NCBI GenBank assembly: GCA_000504425.1
Contig: KI632513.1
Coordinates: 985,491 to 1,049,490, forward strand
Direction: 5' to 3'
DNA length: 64,000 nucleotides
Source: Rhodopseudomonas palustris JSC-3b
GTDB lineage: Bacteria > Pseudomonadota > Alphaproteobacteria > Rhizobiales > Xanthobacteraceae
The position numbers and the translations under genes are program-made. Below are positions 1-9,046 of the stretch, in pieces. The first letter of the stretch is position 1. The number at the start of each line of letters is the position of its first letter. The notes under the pieces were generated by a model. It saw nothing but the letters and a program-made list of their open reading frames with translations. It was not told where the DNA came from and made no database searches.

Positions 1-44
1 CATGACGTGCGGCTAGGTTGGTGTCCATCGCCGTTGGTATTATA

Positions 45-130
45 GCGTTTTCCAGCGAAGTAGATTCCGGTTCGCGTCAAGAAAACGCGTTAGAACAGAA
101 AGTTAGAGCTTCGGTTCGGATTGCACCAAA
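45..130 (+). repeat. Dispersed palindromic repeat, copy 1
   Basis: About 85 bases starting GCGTTTT, with AGCGAAG and CAAGAAAACGCG core blocks and a TTAGAGCTTCGGTT tail. It matches the copy at 3359-3450 over nearly its whole length and an inverted copy at 53583-53676. It looks like the non-coding palindromic repeat family common in Bradyrhizobium and Rhodopseudomonas genomes. It lies just beyond the 3' end of the diguanylate cyclase gene. Confidence 0.7.
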
Positions 131-140
131 CAGTAAAGCT

Positions 141-1208
141 CTACGCCACCTGGATGCGGATTTCGCTGAGATATTCGCGATCGGTCTCGCAGATCACGCG
201 GTTGCGACCATTGCGCTTGGCGGCGTAGAGGCAGCCGTCGGCACGCTCGATCAGCGAGTCCATGTCTTCGTCGGGGCGCAGCGACGACACGCCAATCGAG
301 ATCGTCACCCGGCCGAGAATTTCGCCGGTCGATTTCTTCTTCAGCTCTTTCGAGGTCACGGTGCGGCGGATGTTTTCGGCGACGCCGACTGCATGACGCA
401 GCGTGGTGTTGGGCAGCACCACGGCGAATTCCTCGCCGCCATAGCGCGCCATGATGTCCTGGCCCTTGATGGTCTGCTTCAGCGACATGCCGACCCGACG
501 CAGCACCTGATCGCCGGTGAGGTGGCCGTAGGTGTCGTTGAAGTTCTTGAAGTGATCGATATCGATCATCAGCAATGACAGCGGTTCGGACTGTGCCAGC
601 GCCTGGCGGATTGCCTCATCGACGGCGCGGTCAAAATGCTTGCGATTGCCGAGCCCGGTCAGCGGATCGGTCAGGCTCTCGGCGCGGATCGCTTCGAGAT
701 TCTGCTGCAGATTGGTGATTTCGATCTTGGAGGTCGATAGCCGATGTTCGAGTGCGCGATTGGCTTGCTGCATTTCGCGGGTCGAGGCCACCAGCCGCTC
801 CACCACGGCGCGTACCTGATCGCGGTCGGCGGCCATCGACAGGATCTGGTTGGCGTTATCGAGATTGCTGCCAAAGCTTGAGGTGAGACCGAGCGCGTCG
901 CCGATCAGCGACATCACATCTTCGATCTCGGCCACGACGCGCGCACCGATCTTGTCGATCCGCTCACTGGTGCGGCCGTGCGACAGATAAGCGTCGTAAA
1001 TCTGGTCGAGATCAGATTCGGTGAGCTTGCCGTTGCGGGCTAGCGTTTCGTTGATGATCTTGTTGAGGTCGGCGTTGTGGCCGGTCGCGTAAACGTACCA
1101 GATCTCGTAGTTGCGAGGGACGGGACTTTGCCGAAACGACTTGAGCTGATGAAACGCCACCTCGGCATAAGCCATGGTGCGCTCATATTCCTCCTGCGCA
1201 GCAATCAT
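141..1208 (-). CDS. GGDEF-domain diguanylate cyclase
   Basis: A 355-residue protein predicted to make cyclic di-GMP from two GTP in the cytoplasm. Roughly residues 1-160 are helical with no recognised sensor domain. They end in a coiled-coil-like stretch that leads into a C-terminal GGDEF domain. The active-site motif is GGEEF at about 257-261, preceded by the usual LTDPLTGLGNR segment, so catalysis should be intact. The inhibitory RxxD site found in PleD-type enzymes reads KxxD here, so product inhibition may be weak or absent. The ATG at 1208 was chosen over an upstream GTG at 1223 because a GGGGA ribosome-binding site lies about 8 bases before it. No signal peptide or membrane segment is seen. 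Confidence 0.92.
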   Translation of the reverse strand: MIAAQEEYERTMAYAEVAFHQLKSFRQSPVPRNYEIWYVYATGHNADLNKIINETLARNGKLTESDLDQIYDAYLSHGRTSERIDKIGARVVAEIEDVMSLIGDALGLTSSFGSNLDNANQILSMAADRDQVRAVVERLVASTREMQQANRALEHRLSTSKIEITNLQQNLEAIRAESLTDPLTGLGNRKHFDRAVDEAIRQALAQSEPLSLLMIDIDHFKNFNDTYGHLTGDQVLRRVGMSLKQTIKGQDIMARYGGEEFAVVLPNTTLRHAVGVAENIRRTVTSKELKKKSTGEILGRVTISIGVSSLRPDEDMDSLIERADGCLYAAKRNGRNRVICETDREYLSEIRIQVA

Positions 1209-1352
1209 TTTTCGCGTCCCCACCTTCGGGCACTAGGCCCGAAACCCCGACCGCGGCAATTCTAACGCGCGATAATATCCTCGTACGTCTACGGAGGCGG
1301 GGTGAACATTGCGTAAATGCCCGGGGATGACAGCGCAGAAAGCGCTGTGCTG

Positions 1353-2831
1353 TCAACCGCGTGCCCGAATCGGGCGCAGCAGGAAGGCGGGCAGGTGGGA
1401 ATGGTCCGCCGGTTCCAGGTCGAGCTGCCGCGCCGGGCGGGGCGCGGGAATGCGTCCGATCGACGGCGGCAGTGCCGCTGCCGCGACATTGTCGTCGTTG
1501 TGCTGGTTGTCGGCACGCGGCGCTTCACGCTCGCGTCGATTCTCATTGCGCTCACGCCGAGGACGACGTTCTTCGCCGCGGCTGCTGCGCTGTTCCGCCT
1601 TCGGTTCGCGCGCCGAACGCGCTTCGGTGTTGGACGACTTGCGCGAACGCGAGCGGCGCGCCGGCGCGGCATCCTCTTCGCCGGCAGCTTCAGCTTCCAC
1701 CGGCGCGTCGGCGATGGTGTCGCGCGGAATTTCCTTGCCGATCAATTTTTCGATGGCAGCGACCGCCTTGGCGTCGGCCGAGGTCACCAGCGTCACCGCG
1801 GTGCCGAGCCGGCCGGCGCGGCCGGTGCGGCCGATGCGGTGCACGTAATCATCGGGATGATGCGGCACGTCGAAATTGAAAACGTGGCTGACCTCGGGAA
1901 TGTCGAGGCCGCGCGCGGCGACGTCGGAGGCCACCAGCAGCGGCAACTCGCCCTTGCGGAACTGATCGAGCGCGGCCATGCGCGCGGTCTGGTCCATGTC
2001 GCCATGCAGCGCGCCGACGCTAAAGCCGTGGCGTTGCAGCGAGCGGGTCAACAGCGCCACGTCGCGCTTGCGGTTGCAGAAGATGATCGCGTTCTTGAGA
2101 TCGGTGGCGCCGCGCAGCAGCCGGCGCAGCATGTCGCGCTTCTGATGCGGCTCGCGGCCGGCGACGACCTGCGACTGCGTCACGGTCACGGCGGTTGAAG
2201 CGGGGCGGGACACTTCGATCTTCACCGGGTTATGCAGGAACGTCTCGGTGATCCGGCGGATTTCGGTCGGCATGGTCGCGGTGAAGAACAGCGTCTGCCG
2301 GGTGAACGGCACCAGCTTGCAGATCCGCTCGATGTCCGGAATGAAGCCCATGTCGAGCATGCGGTCGGCTTCGTCGATCACCAGCAGCTCGACGCCGGTC
2401 AGCAGCAGCCCGCCGCGCTCAGTGTGGTCGAGCAGGCGGCCCGGGGTGGCGATCAGCACATCGACGCCGCGCGTCAGTTTTACATCCTGGTCGCCGAACG
2501 ACACGCCGCCGATCAGCAGCGCGACGTTGAGCTTTTGGCCGGCGCCGTATTTGTCGAACTGTTCCTTGACCTGGGCGGCGAGCTCGCGGGTCGGCTCCAA
2601 GATCAGCGTGCGCGGCATGCGCGCCCGGGCGCGGCCCTTTTCCAGCAGCGTCAGCATCGGCAGCACGAATGCCGCGGTCTTGCCGGTGCCGGTCTGGGCG
2701 ATGCCGAGCACATCCCGTCGTGCCAGCACGTGGGGAATGGCCTGGTCCTGGATCGGAGTGGGGGCGGTGTAGCCAGTGGCCGCGACGGCGGCGAGGACCT
2801 TTTCGGACAGGCCGAGATGGTTGAAAGACAT
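1353..2831 (-). CDS. DEAD-box ATP-dependent RNA helicase, RhlE type
   Basis: A 492-residue RNA helicase that uses ATP to unwind or remodel RNA, typically in ribosome assembly or mRNA decay. In order it shows the Q motif (PTPIQ), Walker A (AQTGTGKT), PTRELA, DEAD (DEADRML), a TAT version of the SAT motif, and the C-terminal helicase motif HRIGRTGRAG. After about residue 370 comes a low-complexity tail rich in Arg, Ser and Glu, typical of the RNA-binding tails of alphaproteobacterial RhlE-like helicases. The start is placed at MSFNHLGL, the conserved N-terminus of the family, 16 codons inside the longest frame. The neighbours give no functional clue, so it is probably a monocistronic housekeeping gene. 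Confidence 0.95.
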   Translation of the reverse strand: MSFNHLGLSEKVLAAVAATGYTAPTPIQDQAIPHVLARRDVLGIAQTGTGKTAAFVLPMLTLLEKGRARARMPRTLILEPTRELAAQVKEQFDKYGAGQKLNVALLIGGVSFGDQDVKLTRGVDVLIATPGRLLDHTERGGLLLTGVELLVIDEADRMLDMGFIPDIERICKLVPFTRQTLFFTATMPTEIRRITETFLHNPVKIEVSRPASTAVTVTQSQVVAGREPHQKRDMLRRLLRGATDLKNAIIFCNRKRDVALLTRSLQRHGFSVGALHGDMDQTARMAALDQFRKGELPLLVASDVAARGLDIPEVSHVFNFDVPHHPDDYVHRIGRTGRAGRLGTAVTLVTSADAKAVAAIEKLIGKEIPRDTIADAPVEAEAAGEEDAAPARRSRSRKSSNTEARSAREPKAEQRSSRGEERRPRRERNENRREREAPRADNQHNDDNVAAAALPPSIGRIPAPRPARQLDLEPADHSHLPAFLLRPIRARG

Positions 2832-3117
2832 TGCGCCTCTGTTGTCGGAATGAGCGATCCTGTCTGATCGGATCATCATTCCTCTGGTCGAAACCGCCGC
2901 TTGGATTCGGGGGAAAAACCCGTCGCGTTCAACCCCGGAACGGCACGCAATTTTGCACGGGGAAATGGGCTACGCGAACAGGCGGCCACATCGACTAACG
3001 CGTATGATACTTGGTCGATACTTGGCCGTGTTGCGCCGGAACATAGGGGGAATTCGCTCAAAGTCAATCCGAATCGCGCGGCCCGCGCCGAAAAGCTTAA
3101 TGTTTTCGGATAAATGG

Positions 3118-3147
3118 CAGACCTGCCGCGCGGCATCGGCAGGTCTG
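3118..3147. repeat. Perfect inverted repeat (hairpin)
   Basis: CAGACCTGCC and GGCAGGTCTG pair perfectly over 10 bp around a 10-base loop. There is no T-run on either side, so it is not a classic intrinsic terminator. It lies in the spacer between the divergent helicase and caspase-like genes, so it could be an operator or an RNA structure. Confidence 0.6.
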
Positions 3148-3224
3148 AGCACCGGCCGAACCGGCTGTTTCCGCCAGCCGGCATCAAGCGGCATGCCACC
3201 ACAGGCTGTGGCCGTGCCGCGATA

Positions 3225-3266
3225 CCTCAATGGCTTGACCTCAATTGCCTGACCTCAATGGCTTGG
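3225..3266 (+). repeat. Three 14-bp tandem repeats
   Basis: The units CCTCAATGGCTTGA, CCTCAATTGCCTGA and CCTCAATGGCTTGG follow one another without spacing. Such short arrays can arise by slippage; no function is indicated. Confidence 0.7.
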
Positions 3267-3358
3267 CGGCGACAGGCCGGGACTGCGCACGCCAGGCCTC
3301 TTGAACCGGCGCTAAATCCTGATCGACTATCGCCAGGGTGCGGCGGCGCGCCCAGGCC

Positions 3359-3450
3359 GCGTTTTCGAGCGAAGTGGATGCCGGTTCGGGTCAAGAAAAC
3401 GCGTCAGAACATCAGTTGAGAGCTTCGGATTCTGATTCCATCAGGGCCGA
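3359..3450 (+). repeat. Dispersed palindromic repeat, copy 2
   Basis: Same element as at 45-130: GCGTTTTCGAGCGAAG, then GTCAAGAAAACGCG, then GAGAGCTTCGGATTCTG. It ends about 25 bases before the caspase-like gene, so it may overlap that gene's promoter or leader. Confidence 0.75.
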
Positions 3451-3474
3451 AAAGCTCAAACCAGGGGCAGGGCG

Positions 3475-4953
3475 ATGCTGCGACGATGTCGGCGAGTGGC
3501 GATGATGGCGGCGATCGCGGCGATGCTGAGTGCCGTGCCGCTGCCCGCTGCTGCCAAGCGCGTCGCGCTGCTGATCGGCAATAACGATTATCGCGCGTTG
3601 CCCAAGCTGCATAAGGCGGTCAACGACGCCCGCACCATGGGCGATACGCTCAAGCAGCTCGGCTTTGCGGTGATGGTCGCGGAGAATCAGACCCGCCAGG
3701 CTTTTAGCCAAAGCCTTTTGGCATTCGATGCCGCGCTTGAGCCGGGTGACACCGCGTTCTTCTTCTATGCCGGTCATGGCTTTGAGATCGCCGGCCAGAA
3801 TTTCCTGCTGCCGACCGACGTTCCGGCCGCCACCGCGGGCCAGGAGGAACTGGTACGCGACGCCGCGATGCTGGCCGACCGCATCATCGAGCGGCTGCAG
3901 AACCGCGGCGTGCGCAGTTCGATTTTGGTGTTCGACGCCTGCCGCAACAATCCATTTGCGCGCAGCGGCGTGCGTGCGCTCGGCGGTGATGGTGGGCTCG
4001 CGCCGATGACCGCGCTGCCGGAAGGGGTGTTTTCGGTGTTTTCCGCCGGTCCGCGGCAGACCGCGCTCGACCGGCTGTCGGATAGCGACACCGATCCGAA
4101 TTCGGTGTTCACCCGGGTGTTTGCCAAGCAATTGCTGCAGCCGGGCGATACGCTGGTGCAGGTTGCGCAGCGCACCCGGCGCATTGTCAGCGAGCTGGCC
4201 GAAGCGGCCGGCCATCGCCAGGTGCCGGTGTATTTCGATCAGATGGTCGACGACGTGGTGCTGAATGGCGCGGCACGCGCGGACAGTGCCGCGGGCGAAC
4301 CGCCGCCCGCCAAACTCGCGGCACTGCCGGTGCAGCGCCCGCCAGCCGCGGCCGCCGTCAACGCGCCGATCGCCAGCTTCTCGCGTCACAATGGCGGCTG
4401 GACGGTGTCGTTCTCGCTCGCCGAGCCGGCGCTGGCGATCTCATGGCGGATCGGCGATGGCGAGTTTCGCGAAACCGGGCAGCTCGACGCGCTCGACTCG
4501 CGCACCCGCAAGCGCATGCCGAACCCGTCGATGCAATTGCCGCCCGATGCTGGCGCCGCCACCATCGAGGTGCGTTATGTCGATGCCAATGGCGACATGC
4601 AGGGGCCGTTTCCGATCAAGTTCGAGCCCGAAGCGGCGCTGATCCGTGACCAGCGCAAAATCCTCGACATGACCGCGACCAGCTGGCTGGCGTTCGGCGG
4701 CGCCAACAGCCCGCTATTGTACTACACGCATCTGATGTCCTATCGCTGCGCGATCCGCGAAGCGCGGATCGGCATCGATAGCGCGGTGCCGGATCGGGTG
4801 CTGAAACTGCCGCCTTGCGATCTGCGCGATCCGGTGCGGATTCCCGCCGACGCGCAGCCATACCTAAAAATCGCGCCGACCACCCAGCAGGTCTCGGTCG
4901 AGCTCTCCTATCGCGACGGCAGCGTCTCGGAGATCAAGACGTTTCGGAAGTAG
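3475..4953 (+). CDS. Exported caspase-like (peptidase C14 family) protein
   Basis: A 492-residue protein with an N-terminal signal peptide (basic start, hydrophobic core, cleavage near AAA at 25-27), followed by a caspase-like fold. The family's catalytic dyad is visible: His101 in YAGHG and Cys156 in DACRN. The domain starts with the typical VALLIGNNDY segment near residue 30. Beyond about 270 there is a Pro/Ala-rich linker and a beta-rich C-terminal region of unknown function. Family members cleave after basic residues or act in stress and cell-death pathways, but no partner or substrate is evident here. The signal peptide implies a periplasmic location. The start is preceded by a purine-rich GGGGCAGGG stretch. 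It appears to be a single-gene unit. Confidence 0.85.
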   Translation: MLRRCRRVAMMAAIAAMLSAVPLPAAAKRVALLIGNNDYRALPKLHKAVNDARTMGDTLKQLGFAVMVAENQTRQAFSQSLLAFDAALEPGDTAFFFYAGHGFEIAGQNFLLPTDVPAATAGQEELVRDAAMLADRIIERLQNRGVRSSILVFDACRNNPFARSGVRALGGDGGLAPMTALPEGVFSVFSAGPRQTALDRLSDSDTDPNSVFTRVFAKQLLQPGDTLVQVAQRTRRIVSELAEAAGHRQVPVYFDQMVDDVVLNGAARADSAAGEPPPAKLAALPVQRPPAAAAVNAPIASFSRHNGGWTVSFSLAEPALAISWRIGDGEFRETGQLDALDSRTRKRMPNPSMQLPPDAGAATIEVRYVDANGDMQGPFPIKFEPEAALIRDQRKILDMTATSWLAFGGANSPLLYYTHLMSYRCAIREARIGIDSAVPDRVLKLPPCDLRDPVRIPADAQPYLKIAPTTQQVSVELSYRDGSVSEIKTFRK

Positions 4954-4982
4954 CTGCCACATTGCCACGGCCGACTTCGCGG

Positions 4983-6419
4983 TCAGGAAAGAAGGCTCCA
5001 GAAACCAGTCTTGCGGGCGTGCTCCACTTGCAGGCGAGTCTTGTAGGTGACGTGGCTCTCAAACGCCCCGAAGTCATTGATCGCGCTGGCTAGGCTCTCG
5101 CATTCCAATAAATGTCGCGCGGCATGGCGATAGCGAGCCGATCGACCCTGGATCAGGGTGAAGTCGATCATGGCTCTTAGCGCCAGCGTTGCCGCGAGTG
5201 GATATTTGGCGGCGAGTGCATCAGCCGCCGGTGAGAGCAGTTCGTAATAGTTGCCGTCGAGCTCCGTGGCACGTCGCGTCACCAGGCGGGCGGCGCGATC
5301 AAGCGCGGGCCACGATACCAGGAAGGCCAGAGCCGGCAACAACTGATCAAAGTGCTCGACTTGATCGAGCGCGCGACGTTCGGCTTCGACGTCGTCGAAA
5401 TCTGGAAGGCGCTTGAGGTGAGAGCGTAGATGCTTGACGCTCAAAAAACGCTCGAAGCAGGACCAACGGGCGGCCTGCGCGTCGTCATTGCGGCCGAGCG
5501 CATCGAGTACCTCGATCCTGGCGTCTTCCCAAGGAAGGTTGAACAGGTGGTGTCGAACCGGCTTGGCGTCATTGAGGATGCGTAGCGCATCATTGGCGCG
5601 GCCAGCTGCGAGCAAGCGCCCTGCAAAATCTGCGGCGACTCCGGGTTGCTTTCGCGCTTCATCGCTGTACTGGGCGATGTAGGAATCGACGTCACCCTGA
5701 AGGTCTGCGATTATCCTGAGGTTGCCGCGGATCATCGACTCGCGTCCAGACGCCAAGACGCGGTCGAGGTAGATCGGGCCATCCGATCCCCAACCGATCA
5801 CCTCCCGGTCTTCTTCGGCGAGGCGTGGCACTGGTTGTTTGGACAATTCGACCAGCTTTTGCCTCAAGTGTTCGAGTCCGGTGCTCCCCAGCGAGGAACT
5901 GATCGTTTCGATCAGATTTTCGTAGGAACTGAAGTGATCACGCTCCAGCATGCTGAGCGCGCGTTCGGCCAAGGCGATCGGGTCGGGTTTTGCCGCTTCC
6001 GCAAGCTTCCCGAGGTCGCGGTGGGCGATGCTGAAGAGCTTGTCCAGCCGTCCGTTGCTGTCATCGCAGCGTTGGAGCACGGCGTCGGCCATCTCGACCA
6101 ATCGCCACATCAGATCCAACGCCTCGGCAGGATCGAGCGCCGCGACGCGCTCAACGATTGCACGGCGCTGCGCATCCAGATCGGTAGCGAGTTCATTGAC
6201 CTTCCGCGCGTCGAGGAAGCTTCGGGCGCGAGCGATCTGGCCGAGCCTCTTGCTGATTTCGGGAGCGATGGCTTTCGGTGAAGTAAGGGCAGTGAGTTCG
6301 AGTCGAAGCCGCCGTTTCGCGGATGCGTCGTTGGTGGTGATGTCCAAAAGCAGCTCGGCGAGGCGCCGCGCGCCGAGCGTTTCAAGGTGTTGGACCGTCA
6401 AGGCTGTTTTCGAGGCCAT
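4983..6419 (-). CDS. Uncharacterised helical-repeat protein, DUF6880-like
   Basis: A 478-residue soluble protein with no signal peptide or membrane segment. It is almost entirely helical, rich in Leu, Ala, Arg and Asp, and has the look of TPR-like repeats (for example near 260-290, AGRANDALRILNDAKP). The N-terminal segment LGARRLAELLLDI followed by KRRLRLEL is what I remember of the DUF6880 family, but this is unverified. No enzymatic motif is visible. It is convergent with the caspase-like gene, with about 30 bases between their stops, and is upstream of a small membrane protein gene on the same strand. Confidence 0.75.
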   Translation of the reverse strand: MASKTALTVQHLETLGARRLAELLLDITTNDASAKRRLRLELTALTSPKAIAPEISKRLGQIARARSFLDARKVNELATDLDAQRRAIVERVAALDPAEALDLMWRLVEMADAVLQRCDDSNGRLDKLFSIAHRDLGKLAEAAKPDPIALAERALSMLERDHFSSYENLIETISSSLGSTGLEHLRQKLVELSKQPVPRLAEEDREVIGWGSDGPIYLDRVLASGRESMIRGNLRIIADLQGDVDSYIAQYSDEARKQPGVAADFAGRLLAAGRANDALRILNDAKPVRHHLFNLPWEDARIEVLDALGRNDDAQAARWSCFERFLSVKHLRSHLKRLPDFDDVEAERRALDQVEHFDQLLPALAFLVSWPALDRAARLVTRRATELDGNYYELLSPAADALAAKYPLAATLALRAMIDFTLIQGRSARYRHAARHLLECESLASAINDFGAFESHVTYKTRLQVEHARKTGFWSLLS

Positions 6420-6436
6420 GATCGCGAATTATCGGG

Positions 6437-6625
6437 CTATGAACGCCGCGAAATGAAGATCAGCACCACGCCGCCGAGCGCGGTCAGGCCGCCATAGAGC
6501 ATCCATTTCGACTGATCGATCATAAAACTCTGCACCGGCCAGCGGACAATGCCGGCGCCTTGGCCGGTCCAGATCAGGCCGATCAGCACAATGAAGATGC
6601 CGACAATCAGCAGCAGCGTGCGCAT
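6437..6625 (-). CDS. Small two-helix membrane protein
   Basis: A 62-residue protein with two predicted transmembrane helices (about 3-21 and 42-59) joined by a short polar segment containing KW. A strong AGGAG ribosome-binding site lies 6 bases before the ATG, which supports real translation. The function is unknown. It precedes the DUF6880-like gene on the same strand with an 18-base gap, so the two may be co-transcribed. Confidence 0.75.
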   Translation of the reverse strand: MRTLLLIVGIFIVLIGLIWTGQGAGIVRWPVQSFMIDQSKWMLYGGLTALGGVVLIFISRRS

Positions 6626-6753
6626 GGCGAGCTCCTCAGATCAGAGCACCATCATGGCGCGGCGAGACGATCCGCGCAATCACCGTGGAGATCGGCTTAT
6701 TGCTGTGATGGATGGACGCCGGTCCGAACTCAGCTCGCACCGGCACCGCAGCG

Positions 6754-8814
6754 CTACACGTCCAGCATCTCGTCGCTGGCGAATTCCGCCTTGTCGCTGA
6801 TGAAGGCAAAGCGCGCTTCGGCCTTGGTACCCATCAGCCGCTCCACGGAATCGGCGGTGCCTTCGCGGTCGTCCGCCATCAGCACCACGCGCAGCAGCGT
6901 GCGCTTGGCCGGGTCCATGGTGGTTTCCTTGAGCTGCGCCGGCATCATTTCGCCAAGGCCTTTGAAGCGGCCGACATCGACCTTGGCGTTGGCGTTGAAC
7001 TCCTTCTTCAGCAGTTCTGCCTTGTGCGCGTCGTCACGCGCATAGACGGTCTTGGCGCCATGGGTCAGCCGGTACAGCGGCGGCACCGCCAGATAGAGGT
7101 GACCGCCATCGATCAGCTTTGGCATCTGCCGATAGAAGAAGGTAATCAGCAGCGAGGCGATATGGGCGCCATCAACGTCGGCGTCGGTCATGATGATCAC
7201 GCGCGAGTAGCGCAAATCGTCCTCGCGATATTGCGCGCCGGTGCCGCAGCCGAGCGCCTGGATCAGGTCGGCGAGCTGGGCATTGGCCACCACCTTGTCC
7301 TTGCCCGCCGAGGCGACGTTCAGGATCTTGCCGCGCAGCGGCAGTACCGCCTGGGTCTTGCGGTCGCGCGCCTGCTTGGCGCTGCCACCGGCCGAGTCGC
7401 CTTCCACGATGAACAGCTCTGACCCTTCCGCGGCGGTCGAGGTGCAGTCGGCGAGCTTGCCGGGCAGCCGCAGCTTCTTCACCGCGGTTTTGCGGGAAAT
7501 CTCCTTTTCCTGGCGCCGGCGCAGCCGTTCGTCGGCGCGCTCGATCACGAATTCCAGCAGCTTGTTGGCCTGACCTGGATTGGCGGACAGCCAGTGATCG
7601 AACGGGTCCTTGATCGCCTGTTCGACGATCTTCTGGGCTTCCGCGGTCGCCAGCCGGTCCTTGGTCTGGCCCTGGAACTCCGGCTCGCGCACGAACACCG
7701 ACAGCATCACCGCCGCGCCGGTCATGACGTCTTCCGAGGTCACGGAACTGGCGCGTTTGCCAAGCCCGACCCGCTCGGCGTGATCTTTCAGGCCGCGCAG
7801 CAGCGCCGAGCGCAGTCCGGATTCATGGGTGCCGCCATCGGGGGTCGGCACCGTGTTGCAGTACGACGACAGAAAGCCGTCGGCATCGGCGGTCCAGGCC
7901 ACCGCCCATTCGCAGGCGCCATGCGAGCCGTTGCGGCCCGACTTGCCGGCAAAAATGTCCGGATGCACCAAAGTGTCGTTGTGGATCGCGGCGCCGAGAA
8001 AGTCTTTGAGGCCGCCGGGGAAGTGGAACTTGTCCTCGGCCGGGACGTCTTCAATGCCTTTCAGCAGCTCCGGCGCGCATTTCCAGCGGATTTCGACGCC
8101 GCCGAACAGATAGGCTTTCGAGCGCGCCATCTTGAACAGCCGCTGCGGCTTGAACACCGCCTTGGCGCCAAAAATCTCGGTATCCGGCTTGAAGCGCACC
8201 CGTGTGCCGCGGCGATTATGGACCTTGCCGAGGTCTTCCAGCTTGCCGACCGGGTGGCCGCGCTCAAAACTCATGCGGTAGAGCTGCTGGCCGCGCGCCA
8301 CCTCAACCTCGAGCCGGGACGACAGCGCATTGACGACGCTGACGCCGACGCCATGCAGGCCGCCCGAGGTCTCATAGACCTTGCTGTCGAATTTGCCGCC
8401 GGCGTGCAGCGTGCACATGATCACTTCAAGCGCCGACTTTTTCGGGAATTTTGGGTGCGGATCGACCGGGATGCCGCGGCCATTGTCGGTGACGGTCAAA
8501 AAGCCATCAGCCGACAGTTCCACCTCGATGAAATCGGCGTGACCGGCCAGCGCCTCGTCCATCGAGTTGTCGATCACCTCGGCAAACAGGTGGTGCAACG
8601 CCTTCTCGTCGGTGCCGCCGATATACATGCCGGGCCGGCGCCGCACCGGCTCAAGGCCTTCCAACACCTCGATATCGGCCGCGGTGTAATCGCCGCCGGT
8701 TTCGGGGACATGACGGCTGCTGGCCTTGGCGGCGGCCGCTGCGGGCGGCGGCGCAGCCCCGAACAGGTCGTCTGCTGCCTTGGATTTAGCTTTAGCCTTC
8801 AGAGGTTTGGCCAT
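6754..8814 (-). CDS. parE: DNA topoisomerase IV subunit B
   Basis: A 686-residue ATPase subunit of topoisomerase IV, which decatenates daughter chromosomes together with ParC. After an Ala/Lys-rich leader of about 45 residues come the GHKL ATPase motifs (EVIDNSMDEALAG, DNGRGIPVD, and the GGLHGVG lid), the transducer domain, and the TOPRIM domain with EGDSAGGSAKQ and TDADVDGAHI. The C-terminus matches the short ParE architecture rather than the longer GyrB insert type. The ATG at 8814 was chosen because the 91 in-frame codons upstream lack conservation-like composition and the ParE family starts close to this leader. The next gene on this side (dedA-like) is divergent. Confidence 0.95.
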   Translation of the reverse strand: MAKPLKAKAKSKAADDLFGAAPPPAAAAAKASSRHVPETGGDYTAADIEVLEGLEPVRRRPGMYIGGTDEKALHHLFAEVIDNSMDEALAGHADFIEVELSADGFLTVTDNGRGIPVDPHPKFPKKSALEVIMCTLHAGGKFDSKVYETSGGLHGVGVSVVNALSSRLEVEVARGQQLYRMSFERGHPVGKLEDLGKVHNRRGTRVRFKPDTEIFGAKAVFKPQRLFKMARSKAYLFGGVEIRWKCAPELLKGIEDVPAEDKFHFPGGLKDFLGAAIHNDTLVHPDIFAGKSGRNGSHGACEWAVAWTADADGFLSSYCNTVPTPDGGTHESGLRSALLRGLKDHAERVGLGKRASSVTSEDVMTGAAVMLSVFVREPEFQGQTKDRLATAEAQKIVEQAIKDPFDHWLSANPGQANKLLEFVIERADERLRRRQEKEISRKTAVKKLRLPGKLADCTSTAAEGSELFIVEGDSAGGSAKQARDRKTQAVLPLRGKILNVASAGKDKVVANAQLADLIQALGCGTGAQYREDDLRYSRVIIMTDADVDGAHIASLLITFFYRQMPKLIDGGHLYLAVPPLYRLTHGAKTVYARDDAHKAELLKKEFNANAKVDVGRFKGLGEMMPAQLKETTMDPAKRTLLRVVLMADDREGTADSVERLMGTKAEARFAFISDKAEFASDEMLDV

Positions 8815-9046
8815 GAGTCCTAATATGCTTTGTGAGAGGGGCCGGCACGAATCGGCGTCCGTGACTATGCCACGGAAGGGTTGCAAATGTGACGCCAGCG
8901 CGGCTGTGACGACACCGGGGATGTGACGCGATGCGCCTTGAGCCAGCCCAGTCGGCAGATTACCTGTGTCATATATCGGTCCGATGAACGGGTTCGATGT
9001 GCGAGGGGGTCGGGTTTCCGCGGCCGCCACTTGAGGACGTTGCACG

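Larger units (their letters stand above)
2832..3474. other. Intergenic region without a convincing gene
   Basis: No frame here has a ribosome-binding site, a family motif or credible composition. It holds a perfect 10-bp inverted repeat (3118-3147), three 14-bp tandem repeats (3225-3266) and a copy of the dispersed palindromic element (3359-3450). Confidence 0.7.

Noticed and set aside
2876-3202. A 108-codon minus-strand frame upstream of the helicase
   Set aside because: It spans the inverted repeat, lacks a ribosome-binding site and has no protein-like pattern.
7594-8823. A 409-codon plus-strand frame opposite parE
   Set aside because: It is the antisense shadow of parE, created by high-GC codon bias. 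No ribosome-binding site or family motif; ParE motifs on the other strand are unambiguous.
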